Source: DATAOG01 sp963840925 (GTDB lineage Bacteria > Pseudomonadota > Alphaproteobacteria > Geminicoccales > Geminicoccaceae). From it: 64,000 nt of DNA. The notes below the pieces were generated by a model that saw nothing but the letters and a program-made list of their open reading frames with translations, had not been told where the DNA came from and ran no database searches. The position numbers and the translations under genes were made by a program. Shown here piece by piece: positions 1 through 9,486 of the stretch; the stretch's first letter is position 1; each line of letters starts with the position of its first letter. Location of the stretch: NCBI GenBank assembly GCA_963840925.1, contig CAWJAY010000057.1, positions 1 through 64,000 of the forward strand, written 5' to 3'.

Positions 1-197
1 GAAGACCTAATGCGAGCTGCAGTGAGGTTCCCGATAGCCGGGCAAGCAGCCGCGCTTTCTAGTCAAAGATCAGCACCACGCCGGCCTGAACGCAGAGTTG
101 CAGATCGCCGCGAGAGGCCCGCCTCGGTCAAGCTCGATTATCGGTTAGCCCTTCGTCAAATCAGCCGGATCGCGTGTCGCCTTCGATCTCAAGCCGA
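1..197. other. no gene recognised at left edge
   Basis: I see no convincing coding sequence here. The stretch lies downstream of the leftward glycosyltransferase stop and contains only short open frames without recognisable motifs or a ribosome binding site. Confidence 0.4.
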
Positions 198-1335
198 TCA
201 GCGGTTGCGGTAGTGAAGGCGTTCGTACAGGGCCAAGGTCGTCTCGACCACGTGGCCGAGCGAGAACTCGGCGATCGCCTGCTGCCGCCCCGGCCGCCCA
301 TCTCGACCCGGCGCCGCGGGTCGCAGACCAGGGTTCGCAGGGCTTGCGCGAGAGCCTCTGGCGCCCGCGGCGGCACCAGCAGGCCGTTGTCGCCATGTGG
401 ACCACCTCGCGGCATCCGGGCGTATCGGTAGTCACGATCGGTCGTGCGCAAGCGGCGGCTTCGATCGGGCCCGCGGGACACCCTCGCCGTAGAACGAGGG
501 CAGACAGACGATATGAGAACTGGCGTAGACCTGCGGCATGTCGGAACGGTAACCCCACCATTCGATGATCCCTTGCTCGACCCAGCCCTAAATCGGGCTT
601 GGGGCACACTCGCCCGGTTGTGCGCCGGCGGCTCGCCGACGAGGGCCATCCGGACGTCGATGCCGCTCTCGCGGAGGAGGCGCGCCGCCTCGACGAATTC
701 GCCGACGCCTTTAGGCCAGACCAAGCGCGCCGGCATGATCGCGACCGGCGTTCCCTCAGGCTCAGGGGCGGGCCGGAACATGTCGGTATCCACGCCTGAG
801 CCACGAACAGCGATCGTCCGTTCCAATGCGACCAGACTGGCACTGACCATTCGGTCGCGGTCCTCCGGGTTTTGGAAGATCGCGCAGCTGTTGGGGTGCG
901 CAAGCGATAGCCGATACAGGCCATGCACGAGCCAGCGGACCAGCAGCGTCGCCTTGTCGGCATCCACGAACACCGAGCCGAGGCCGCTGACCGCGCTGAC
1001 CAGGCCCGGCACCCTGAGCAGCCGGGCCGCGATGCCCCCATAGATCACTGGCTTGATCGTCACCGTGTGCACGAGCGTGGGGCGCAAGGTCCGGATCAGG
1101 GCCAGCAACTGACAGAGCAGGAGCACGTCCCGCAATGGGTTGATGCCGGTACGGTCGACCGCTAGTGGGTGGAATGCGATACCGTGCGCTCGGACTTCCT
1201 CGAGGCCGCCCGGAAGTCCAGGGCGGCGAGATCGATCTCGAAGCCTGCCTTGCGCGCGGCGATGGCAAGCGGCAGCCGGTGCGATACGAAGAAAGTCGTA
1301 TCGTTCACGACGAATAGGAGTCGACCTCGGGCCAT
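198..1335 (-). CDS. GT4-family glycosyltransferase, frameshifted
   Basis: Predicted GT-B fold glycosyltransferase moving a sugar from a nucleotide sugar to a lipid-linked or polysaccharide acceptor, like PglA/WbpX-type enzymes of surface glycan assembly. The start is the ATG at 1335 (MARGRLLFVVNDTTFF), and 'FVSHRLPLA' matches the usual N-terminal acceptor domain. The middle has 'VWPKGVGEF', and the C-terminal donor-binding half has 'ARPIVTTDTPGCREV' and ends 'LYERLHYRNR' before TGA. Total span corresponds to about 379 residues, normal for the family. The frame changes at least four times (near 1205, 600, 500 and 290), with recognisable family sequence resuming each time, so I read one gene with indel errors. 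The acceptor is unknown. Confidence 0.75.
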
Positions 1336-1519
1336 TCGTGCGTGTCGCTGCAGTATCGACCCGTCCTGTTCTTCAGTAACCGCCAGCAAGGAATGGGACC
1401 GACGGTCGCACACCCGCGCCGGGAAGTCGCCGATCTCGTCTTGGCCAGTGGGCACCGGCAATCCTCATCGACCTACGATCGACCGAACTTGTGCCGGGGT
1501 CGACGGCAGCCTGGTCGGC

Positions 1520-2518
1520 TCAGCCGGCGCGCACGAATTTTTGGAAGGCGTGGCAGGTGAGCGGCGCGAAGTGCTCGATCGCGCCGGACGCCTTGACCAC
1601 CTCGCCGACATAGAAGTCGCCGCGCGAATCCGCCCAGATCCCGTGCGGCACGATGAAGTTGCCCGGCAGCAGCGGATCGTAGCCGCCGATCTGGGTCTGG
1701 ATGTTGCCGTCCAGATCGCAGATCGTGACCCGGGCGATCGGCGCGTGGCCGACCGGCGGGTGCTTGCTCCAGGGAAAATGCGGCCGATCGGGGCTGGGCA
1801 CGTTCCAGCCGAGCTCGGCGATGAACAGGTTCTCCTGCTCATCGATGAACAGATCGTCCGGCCGGTTGACCCAGTCCCAGCTCTGCAGGAAGTCGCCGTC
1901 CTTGGAGAAAATCTGGATGCGCGAGTTCTCGCGGTCGGCGACGAACACCCGGCCGCTCCGGTCGACCGCGATGCTGTGCGGCAGGTTGAACTGGCCGGGC
2001 CCGCTGCCGGGTTCGCCCCAGGAGGCGAGCAGCTCGCCGTCGGGGGAAAAGCGGTGGACCCGGGCGTTGCCGTAGCCGTCCGAGATGAACATCTCACCGC
2101 TCTGCGTGACCGCGACGTTGGTCACCATGTTGAACGGGCCGGCCGCGTGCTGGACCGGCGATTCTCCGACCTTGAAGCCGGTGTCGGCCGGGCGCGCAGG
2201 GTCGCCCAGCGTCATCAGCAGCTCGCCATCGGTCGTGAACTTCCGGACCGTATGGTCGAAGTTGTCGGCGCAGTACACGTGGTCGTGCCGGTCGATGAAG
2301 ATGCCGTGCGCGCTGGTGAAGACGCCCTCGCCCCAGGCATCGAGGAAGCGGCCGTCCTTGTCGAACACGATCATCGGGTGTGCGCCGCGGTTGAACACGT
2401 AGACCCGGTCCTTGGAATCGACGGCAACGCCCGCGACCTCGACGAACGACCAGCCTTCGGGCAGCTGCTCCCAGCCTTCCAGGACCTCGTACTCCAACCG
2501 GTGCGGCCCAATGCCCAT
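1520..2518 (-). CDS. NHL-repeat six-bladed beta-propeller protein
   Basis: Intact protein of about 332 residues made of NHL-type propeller repeats, seen as recurring 'GVAVDSKDRVYVFNRG', 'GIFIDRHDHVYCADN' and 'SIAVDRSGRVFVADREN' blocks. Such folds occur in peptidyl-alpha-hydroxyglycine lyase-like enzymes and in bacterial proteins of unknown function. I see no signal peptide, so it is probably cytoplasmic. The ATG at 2518 is preferred because GAGGAG lies six bases upstream; an upstream in-frame start has no such site. It lies 10 bases after the stop of the AraC-type regulator (same strand), so the two may be co-transcribed. Fold assignment is firm; catalytic activity is not known. Confidence 0.75.
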   Translation of the reverse strand: MGIGPHRLEYEVLEGWEQLPEGWSFVEVAGVAVDSKDRVYVFNRGAHPMIVFDKDGRFLDAWGEGVFTSAHGIFIDRHDHVYCADNFDHTVRKFTTDGELLMTLGDPARPADTGFKVGESPVQHAAGPFNMVTNVAVTQSGEMFISDGYGNARVHRFSPDGELLASWGEPGSGPGQFNLPHSIAVDRSGRVFVADRENSRIQIFSKDGDFLQSWDWVNRPDDLFIDEQENLFIAELGWNVPSPDRPHFPWSKHPPVGHAPIARVTICDLDGNIQTQIGGYDPLLPGNFIVPHGIWADSRGDFYVGEVVKASGAIEHFAPLTCHAFQKFVRAG

Positions 2519-2528
2519 GACGTGCTCC

Positions 2529-3647
2529 TCAGCCTGATTGTTGGTTCCGCGGCCTTGCCAGGCTAGCATAGGTAGCCCGCTTGCCCAGCGGCTTCACCCT
2601 CGCAGGATCGGCGCTCCGGGCATAGGCCGGAATTTGGAAGCGGCGCCGATAGGCGCCGGGCGCAAGCCCGGTCGTGCGCCGGAACAGTCGGCGGAAGAAC
2701 GCCGGGTCTTCGTAGCCGACCCGCCAGCTGATGTCGTCGATCGGGGCATCGGTGCGCTCGAGCCGGCGCTTGGCGTCCTCGACCCGCAGGCGCTGCACGT
2801 AGTCGATCGGCGCGTAACCGGTCGCGGCCTTGAAGCGGCGCTTGAAGGTCCGCTCGGCGACGCCCGCCCGCCTGACCATCTCCTCGACCGGGCTCGCCGA
2901 CCGCGAAGTGCGCTGCGAGCCAGCTCTGCGCATCGGTGATCAGGCCGTCGCCGTGATCGGTCGGGCCCTGGAAGACGATATACGGAGCGAGCCCGTCGTG
3001 GTGCCATTGGAGGGCAAAGAACCGCGCGACCGCCTGCGCGGCGGTGGCGCCGACGTGGCGGGCGATAAGATAGAGCACGAGATCGTGCCAGGTCATCGAG
3101 GCGCCCGACGTGACCAGCTGCTCGCGTTCGCCGGCGACCACCAGGACCCGCTCGGGCAGCAGCGGCACCTCGGGGTAGGTCTTCTTGAACGCTGGCGCGT
3201 AACCCCAGTGGACGGTGGTCGGCCTGCCAGCGAACAGGCCGGTCTCGGCCAGCAGGAAGACGCCCGGAGCAGGCCGAGCACAAAAGGGCGCCGCCGGCGT
3301 GCATGCGCGCGGCCCAGTCGACCAGCTCGCGGATAGCGACCGACCCGCCAGCCCTGCTCCCCGAGCAGCACCGCGGGCACGATGACGATGTCGGTCGCGG
3401 CGATCTCGTCGATCGCGAGCTGGACCTCGACCGACATCCCACTCGCGAGCGCGACCGGACCTCGCTCCAGGCCCACGATCGAGACCGCGAACGGCGGCGT
3501 CTCCGGGATCGCCGGGTCGACGCCCGCGAGCATGCCGAACGCGTTCAGGACGTCGTAGATGCCGGTCAGCGTCGACAACACCGCCTCCGGAAAGGCGATC
3601 AGGCTGACGTGAAGCGGTCCGGTCCGCGCGTCGATGCCCGCGTGCAA
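2529..3647 (-). CDS. GlxA-family AraC-type transcriptional regulator, frameshifted
   Basis: Regulator with an N-terminal DJ-1/PfpI-like domain and a C-terminal AraC helix-turn-helix. The start region 'VSLIAFPEAVLSTLTGIYD' is typical of the DJ-1-like half. The cysteine elbow appears as 'GALLCSACSG' followed by 'VFLLAETGLFAGRPTTVHW'. The C-terminal part carries both HTH motifs ('RRAGVAERTFKRRFKAATG' and 'ISWRVGYEDPAFFRRLFRR'). Three frame changes (near 3340, 3265 and 2895) break an otherwise normal-length gene of about 370 codons. The NHL propeller gene follows on the same strand and the methyltransferase is divergent, so either could be a target; that is inference. Confidence 0.8.
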
Positions 3648-3774
3648 AACGTCCCTCGTGGCCTGAATGAACCGTTCCTGGCGCGTATCGCACTCACCGG
3701 CGAGATCGGCAATCCCTAACGTCGGTCCCCATCCGGCGCACTTTCGCGCCGGACGATCTGCGAAGGAGGATGCG

Positions 3775-4836
3775 ATGAGTTTGGACCAGCAGGCTCTCGA
3801 CGACCTGGTCGGGCGGCTCTTCGGCGAGCTGTCCGCCGGCTACGGCGGCGTCATGGTCAGCCTCGGCCACAAGCTCGGGCTGTACAGGGCGATGGCTGGC
3901 GCCGGGCCGCTGAGCTCGCACGAGGTCGCCCGGCGCGCCGGCTGCGCCGAGCGCTACGTGCGCGAGTGGCTGAATTCTCAGGTCGCCGGCGGCTACGTCG
4001 CCTACCATGCGTGCAGCGCGACCTACGAGCTGACCCCCGAGCAGGCCAAGGTCCTGGCCGAGGACACGAGCCCGGTCTTCCTGCCGCACGCCTGGCAGGT
4101 CGTGGCCTCGATGTGGGCGGACGAGGAGCGCACCCTCGAGGCTTTCCGGACCGGCAAGGGCGTGCGCTGGGGCGATCATGACGAGCGGCTCTACTGCGGG
4201 GTCGCGGCGTTCTTCCGCAACTCCTACAGCAGCAGCCTGGTCAGCGAGTGGCTGCCCGCCCTGGACGGCATCACCGACAGGCTCAATGCCGGGGCCCGCG
4301 TCGCCGACGTCGGCTGCGGCCACGGCCATTCGACCGTGCTGATGGCCAAGGCCTATCCGAATTCCCGCTTCTGGGGCTTCGATGTCCATGCCGGCTCGAT
4401 CGCGGCCGCCAGTCGGCTGGCGGACGAGACCGGGGTCGCCGACCGGGTGCGCTTCGAGATCGGCGGCGCGGATGACTATCCAAGCCACGGCTACGATCTG
4501 ATCTGCTTCTTCGACTGCCTGCACGACATGGGCCGCCCGGTCGACGCGGCCCGGCACGCCGCGGGTGCGCTCGCAAGGGACGGGACCGTGATGCTGGTCG
4601 AGCCGTTCGCCGGCGACCTGCTCGAGGACAACGTCAACCCGGTCGGGCGGCTGTACTACGCGGCCTCGACCACGTTGTGCTGCGCGCACGCGATCTCCGA
4701 GAACGGCACCCATGTGCTCGGCGCCCAGGCAGGCGCGCAACGGCTCGCGGGCGTGCTCGAGGAGGCCGGGTTCCGGCACGTCCGCCGCGCGGCCGAGACG
4801 CCGTTCAACCTGATCGTCGAGGCGCGGCTTGCCTAG
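3775..4836 (+). CDS. class I SAM-dependent methyltransferase with N-terminal winged helix
   Basis: Intact, about 353 residues. The first ~90 residues form a winged-helix module ('LSSHEVARRAGCAERYVREW') like that of Rv2258c-type and O-methyltransferase families. It is followed by a class I methyltransferase domain with motif I 'VADVGCGHGHSTVLMA', an acidic end of strand 2 ('FWGFDVHAGSIAAA') and 'YDLICFFDCLHDMG'. The start at 3775 follows a strong AAGGAGGA site. The substrate is not evident. The gene is divergent from the GlxA-type regulator and its last four bases overlap the convergent BRCT-TPR gene. Confidence 0.85.
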   Translation: MSLDQQALDDLVGRLFGELSAGYGGVMVSLGHKLGLYRAMAGAGPLSSHEVARRAGCAERYVREWLNSQVAGGYVAYHACSATYELTPEQAKVLAEDTSPVFLPHAWQVVASMWADEERTLEAFRTGKGVRWGDHDERLYCGVAAFFRNSYSSSLVSEWLPALDGITDRLNAGARVADVGCGHGHSTVLMAKAYPNSRFWGFDVHAGSIAAASRLADETGVADRVRFEIGGADDYPSHGYDLICFFDCLHDMGRPVDAARHAAGALARDGTVMLVEPFAGDLLEDNVNPVGRLYYAASTTLCCAHAISENGTHVLGAQAGAQRLAGVLEEAGFRHVRRAAETPFNLIVEARLA

Positions 4837-5939
4837 CCCGCCTGCTGGCCGCTTTGCCGGCAGAGCGCCAGGCCGCGGCGGGCGAGCCGGCTCCAGGCGC
4901 TGTCCGGATCGAGGACCAGGTAGCGCCGCCAGAGCCGGCTCGCTTCGGTGAGCTCGCCGGCATCGAAGCAAAGCTTGGCGAGCCGGAACAGCGGGTCGGC
5001 GTAGTCCGGATCGGCGGCGCTCGCCCGCTCGAGGTAGACGCGCGCGAGGTCCTTGCGGCCGTCGCGATCGACCAGCAGGGCCAGATTGTACCAGGCGTCG
5101 GCGAACTTCGGATCGATCGCGAGCGCCAGCTGCAGATAGGTCTTGGCCTCGCCGGTCCGGCCCTGCTCGCGGACCACGTTGGCGAGGTTGAAAGGCGCGA
5201 TCGGGTCCGAGCGGTCGAGGCTGACGCAGCGCCGATAGAGCGCCTCGGCGGCCGCCAGATCGCCCGCCTGCTCGACGTCCTCGGCGTCCTCGAACACTTC
5301 GTCGACCGAGGGATTGCCGGGGTTGGCGAGCGGCAGGCGCAGCTGCCCGTCGAGCTCGGCCAGACGACCCTCGATCCGGCGCGCGAGCTGGCCGCGGTCG
5401 TCGCAGACGAGCTTGAGGCGGGCGAGCGGATGGGCGTCCGCGGTGACCCGGCCCCCGGCCGTGGCCGTGCCCTGGATGATCGCCGGGAGACCAATGCCAT
5501 CCGCGAGCAGGCGCCCGACCTCGCGCGCCGCGATCAGGTCGCGAAAGCCCAAAGCGCCCTCGGCGCCCGGCTCGATGATGTCGAACAGCACCAGCAGGCG
5601 CACCAGAGCCGGCTCCAGGCCGGCCTTGTCGGCGAGCTCGTCCATCCGCACCGCGGCGGCGACCGCCGGTGCCGGCGCCAGCAGGTCGAGAGCGCGCAGC
5701 AGCGCGTTCTCGCTCAGGACCTCGGCGCCCAGCTCATCGGCGCGGGCGAGCTTCACCTGCAGGCGGCCATCGGCGAGCTGCGGCGCAGCCCGGCGGCCGA
5801 TCGCGACCAAGGTCGTCTGCTGCGCCAGCGCCCGCCGCGCGACCCCGCCCCGGCGCTTGATCTCGAGCGCCGCGACCCGATTCGGGAGCGCCGCCAGGCG
5901 GCCGACGATGGTGACGGTCTGGCCGGCGAACTCGGGCAT
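4833..5939 (-). CDS. BRCT-like / MerR-like / TPR protein, third gene of NHEJ operon
   Basis: Intact 368-residue protein, 16 bases after the ku stop on the same strand, so probably translated from the ligD-ku message. Residues ~3-72 resemble a BRCT domain ('FAGQTVTIVGRLAALPNR', a Gly-Gly turn, then 'TTLVAIGRR'), a phosphopeptide- or DNA-end-binding module of repair proteins. Residues ~97-155 resemble a MerR-type winged helix ('RMDELADKAGLEPALVRLL'). Residues ~215-345 are TPR repeats ('EALYRRCVSLDRSDPIAPF', 'YLQLALAIDPKFADAWYNL'). The position suggests an accessory or scaffold role in end joining; that is inference. BRCT and MerR assignments are by eye. Confidence 0.7.
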   Translation of the reverse strand: MPEFAGQTVTIVGRLAALPNRVAALEIKRRGGVARRALAQQTTLVAIGRRAAPQLADGRLQVKLARADELGAEVLSENALLRALDLLAPAPAVAAAVRMDELADKAGLEPALVRLLVLFDIIEPGAEGALGFRDLIAAREVGRLLADGIGLPAIIQGTATAGGRVTADAHPLARLKLVCDDRGQLARRIEGRLAELDGQLRLPLANPGNPSVDEVFEDAEDVEQAGDLAAAEALYRRCVSLDRSDPIAPFNLANVVREQGRTGEAKTYLQLALAIDPKFADAWYNLALLVDRDGRKDLARVYLERASAADPDYADPLFRLAKLCFDAGELTEASRLWRRYLVLDPDSAWSRLARRGLALCRQSGQQAG

Positions 5940-5955
5940 CGGCCGGCCCCCGGCG

Positions 5956-6837
5956 CTAGCTCGCCTTCCGCCGCTTCTTGCCCTCGTCGGCGGCCGGCTT
6001 CTTGCTCACGCCGGCTGCGGTCTTCGCGGCAGGGGCCCGGCGCGGCTTGCTCTCCGCCGGCGGCTTGGCGTCCTCGAGCGAGCGCCTGAGCGCGTCCATC
6101 AGATTAATCACCTTGCCGCGCTCGGGAGCCTTGGCCAGCACCGGCTCCTGCCCCTTGACCTTGGCTTTGACCATCTCGATCACCGCGTCGTGGTAGCGGT
6201 CCTTGAACTCGCTCGGGTCGAATTTTCCGGATTTCTGCTCGATCAGCTTCTCGGCCAGCTCGAGCATCTCCGGCTCGGGCTCCTCGTCTTTGATGTCGGT
6301 GAAGTAGTCCTTGGAGTCGCGGACCTCGTCGGCGGTCCGCAGCGTCATCATCAAGAAGCCCCGCTCACGGCAGGTGAGCGCGATCAGGCGCTCGCGGTTG
6401 GCGAGCACGATCCGCGACAGCGCCACCTTCTGCTTGCCGCTCATCGCATGCTGGATGACCCGATAGGTCTCCTCGGCGACCGCGCCGTCGGGGGCCAGGT
6501 AATAGGGCGCATCGAAGTAGATCGGGTCGACCTCATCGGCGTCGACGAACTTCTCGATCACGATCGCCTTGCTCGTCTCGATCTGGACCTTGTCGAAGTC
6601 CGCCTCGCTGAAAACGACGTACTCGTCCTTTTCGTATTCGTAGCCCTTGACCAGGTCGGCGCGCTCGACCGCGCCGAGTTCCGGGTCGTGCGGCTTCATC
6701 TGGATCCGGTTGTTGGTGTCCTTGTGCAGCAGATGGAACGCGACCTTGTCGCTGCGCGAGGTCGCATTGAACAGGCGGACCGGGCAGGACACCAGGGACA
6801 GCTTGAGATGTCCCTTCCAACTCGAGCGTGGCGCCAT
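5956..6837 (-). CDS. ku: Ku, DNA end-binding protein of bacterial NHEJ
   Basis: Prokaryotic Ku forms a homodimeric ring on double-strand break ends and recruits LigD. The protein of about 293 residues starts 'MAPRSSWKGHLKLSLVSCPV', the family signature, and has the beta-barrel core ('DPIYFDAPYYLAPDG', 'RERLIALTCRERG'). A lysine/arginine/alanine-rich tail from about residue 255 to the end ('KPRRAPAAKTAAGVSKKP') is typical of C-terminal extensions that bind DNA or LigD. The start at 6837 is set by GAGG nine bases upstream. It begins 32 bases after the ligD stop and is followed at once by the BRCT-TPR gene. Confidence 0.95.
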   Translation of the reverse strand: MAPRSSWKGHLKLSLVSCPVRLFNATSRSDKVAFHLLHKDTNNRIQMKPHDPELGAVERADLVKGYEYEKDEYVVFSEADFDKVQIETSKAIVIEKFVDADEVDPIYFDAPYYLAPDGAVAEETYRVIQHAMSGKQKVALSRIVLANRERLIALTCRERGFLMMTLRTADEVRDSKDYFTDIKDEEPEPEMLELAEKLIEQKSGKFDPSEFKDRYHDAVIEMVKAKVKGQEPVLAKAPERGKVINLMDALRRSLEDAKPPAESKPRRAPAAKTAAGVSKKPAADEGKKRRKAS

Positions 6838-6869
6838 GGCTTCGACCTCGTTTCCTCTCGGCTGGCGGT

Positions 6870-9410
6870 TCACGTCCGCCGGGATTTCCGCTCCATGCCC
6901 TTGGGCAGAGCCCGAGCCGACTGCTCGATCCCGGCCCAGGGATCAACGAGTCCCGTCGCCAGCCGTTCCGGGACGCTAGCGTAGTTCAGATCGGCCGGGT
7001 CGTCGAGCTGTCCGAGCTCCTCCCAGGCGAGCGGGGTCGAGGCGGGCGCCCCCGGGCGCGCGCGGAGCGAATAGGCGGCGACCGCCGTCGCACTGCGCTG
7101 GTTGCGCAGATAATCGAGATAGAATTCGGCCGCGGCGCTGGACCTTGGCCATGTTGGCGGTGAACCGGCTCGGCGCTCCAGCCGCCATCTGGCGCGCGAA
7201 CCCTTCGCAAAAGCGCGCCACCTCGTCCCAGCTCCGCCGCCGCTGGATCGGCACCACGACGTGCAGGCCCTTGCCGCCGGTGGTCTTCAGGAACGGCACC
7301 AGCCCCATGGCCGCGAGCGCGTCCTTGACCTCGAAGGCGGCGGCCGCGACCTCGCGCCACGGCAGGCTCTCGTCCGGGTCGAGGTCGAAGACCAGTCGGT
7401 CTGGCCGCTCCGGCTGGTCGACCCGGCAGCCCCAGCTGTGGAACTCGATCGTCCCGAACTGGGCAAGCGAGAGCAGACCTTTGGCGTCTTCGATGTAGAG
7501 GTAATCCGCCTTTTCCTTCGAGCCCTCCTCGGTCAGCGCGATCGTCCGGATCGCCTCGGGCATGCCGGGGCGGGCGTGGCGCTGGAAGAAGCAGTCCTGG
7601 GTCTGCCCGAGCGGGCAACGGACCAGCGAGACCGGCCTTCGGATCAGCTCGGGCAGCATCCAATCGCCGACCCGCGCGTAATAGAGCGCCAACTCCAGCT
7701 TGCTCGGGCCGCCGGCGCCAAACATCACGCGATCGGGATTGGTGACCCAGACCTGGGCGAGGTCGGCATCGGTCACGTAGCGTTTTCGTTCGACTTTGGG
7801 CGGCGGCGGCGGCGACGCGTCGTCGGCTTTGTCGGCGCGCAGCCCTTTGTAGACCGCATGGCGCAGTATCCCGTCCGCGGTCCGGTTGCCGTACTCGACC
7901 TCGGCGATCAGCGCCGGCCGGACCCAGACGATCCCCTTGCGCTTCTCCTCGGGCGGCAGTGCCACCGGCGCCTGGCGGGTCCGGAGCGCGTCCAGCCGGC
8001 CATGCAGGCGCTTCATCTCACCCATCGAAAAGCCGGTGCCGACCCGGCCGACGTAGCGGAGCCCGCCGTCCTCGGCCGCGGCCAGCAGCAGCGCGCCGAT
8101 CCCGCCCGCGACCTCCGATGGGTTGTAGCCGACGATCGGGAATTCCTCGGACAGCCGGCTCTTGATCTTGAGCCAGTTCTTGGTTCGCGTCTGCTGGTAG
8201 GGCGCATCGGCGCGCTTGCTGATCACGCCCTCGAGGCCGAGCCGCGAGGCCTGCTCGAAGAACGCCCGGCCGTTGCCCCGGACGTGCTCGCTGAACTGGA
8301 GCGCCGTGCTCGGCGAGATCACGGGCTCGAGCAGGGCGCCTAGCGCCCGCTTGCGCTCAACGAGCGGCACGGCCGTGAGGTCGTAGCCATCCAGGTGCAA
8401 AAGATCGAACGCAAAGCAGATGAGCTCGTGGGTCCGGCCCTCGGCGAGCGCGTCCTGGAGGGCGGCGAAGCTCGCGATGCCCCGCTCGTCCTGGACCACG
8501 AGCTCGCCGTCGATCAGCGCGGCCCTGCAGGGCAACGCCGCGAATGCCTTGGCGAGCAGCCCGTAGCGGTCGGTCCAGTCCTGGCCGGTCCGGGTCAAGA
8601 GGCGCACCGCACCGGCCTCCAGGCGGGCGAGCGTCCGATAGCCGTCGAGCTTGATCTCGTGCAGCCACTCGTCGCCCTCGGGGACGCGCGTGGCCGGCGT
8701 CGCGAGCTGCGGCCGGGCCTGCTCGGGCAGCGCCGCCTTGACCGCGCCCGGCAGCACCGAGGGCCGGATCCGCCTGGCCCTGCGCGGCGAGGCCGGGGCC
8801 GGCAGGCCCGGCTTCTCGTCCGCGAGCAGCTCCTCGACCCGGCGGCCGCTCAGCACGCTCTCCGGGCGCTCCTCGAGCAGCTGGTCACCCTCGCCGGAGC
8901 GCGCGTACGGGTCGTGCTCCTTGATCAGGAGCCAGTTGTCGCCGCGCTCGCCCTCCTTGGGCTTCAGCCGGACCAGCGTCCAGCCGCCGCCGAGCTTTTC
9001 CCCATTCAGCCGGAACTTCAGCGTGCCCTTCCGGTAATCCGTCTCCGGATCGCCTAACGGGGTCCAGCTGCCGCGGTCCCAGACGATCATCGCGCCGGCA
9101 CCGTACTGGCCCTTGGGGATCGGCTGCTCGAAATCGGCGTACTGCAGCGGATGGTCCTCGACGTGGACCGCGAGCCGCCGGACCTTAGGATCGAGCGAGG
9201 GCCCCTGCGGCACCGCCCAGCTCTTCAGCGTGTCGCCGAACTGCAGCCGGAGATCGTAGTGCAGGCGGCGCGCGGCGTGCTTTTGGACCACGAACACGCT
9301 GGTCCCGGACGTGACCTCGCCGCCCGGCGGCTCCGCCGTCTTGCGGAAGTCGCGCTTTGCCCGATAGCGCTGCAGCGAGTTCTGATGTCCGGCCTGCGGC
9401 CAAGGCTCAC
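6870..9410 (-). CDS. ligD: LigD multifunctional NHEJ ATP-dependent DNA ligase, frameshifted near C-terminus
   Basis: Three domains in PE-LIG-POL order. The N-terminal 3'-phosphoesterase has 'KHAARRLHYDLRL' and 'VEDHPLQYADFEQPIPKG'. The ligase domain has motif I 'EIKLDGYR', with the adenylated Lys codon near 8651. The C-terminal archaeo-eukaryotic primase-type polymerase has 'KLELALYYARVGDWM', 'RLVFDLDPDE' and 'KTTGGKGLHVVVP'. One extra T near 7119 shifts the frame; the true end, reading 'ALPKGMERKSRRT', stops at 6870. The start is unclear: family sequence 'SLQRYRAKRDF' begins at 9378, the same frame upstream has no ATG/GTG/TTG before a stop, and a GTG at 9410 is one base out of frame. First gene of the ligD-ku-BRCT/TPR operon. 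Confidence 0.92.
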
Positions 9411-9486
9411 CCTCGATAGTGGATGCTCCGCCCCCTGTGTCTAGCTCAGGCTCGACGCGCTCCTGTCAAGTCCGGGCATCGCGATT

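Noticed and set aside
1..197. Short minus-strand frame ending 'VVLIFD' as the end of an outer-membrane barrel gene
   Set aside because: Only about 45 codons are open between the glycosyltransferase stop and its own stop, too little to support a gene.
9464..9469. TTGACA before ligD as a full promoter
   Set aside because: No acceptable -10 lies at 16-18 bases; the nearest TAGAC-like element is about 19-20 bases away.
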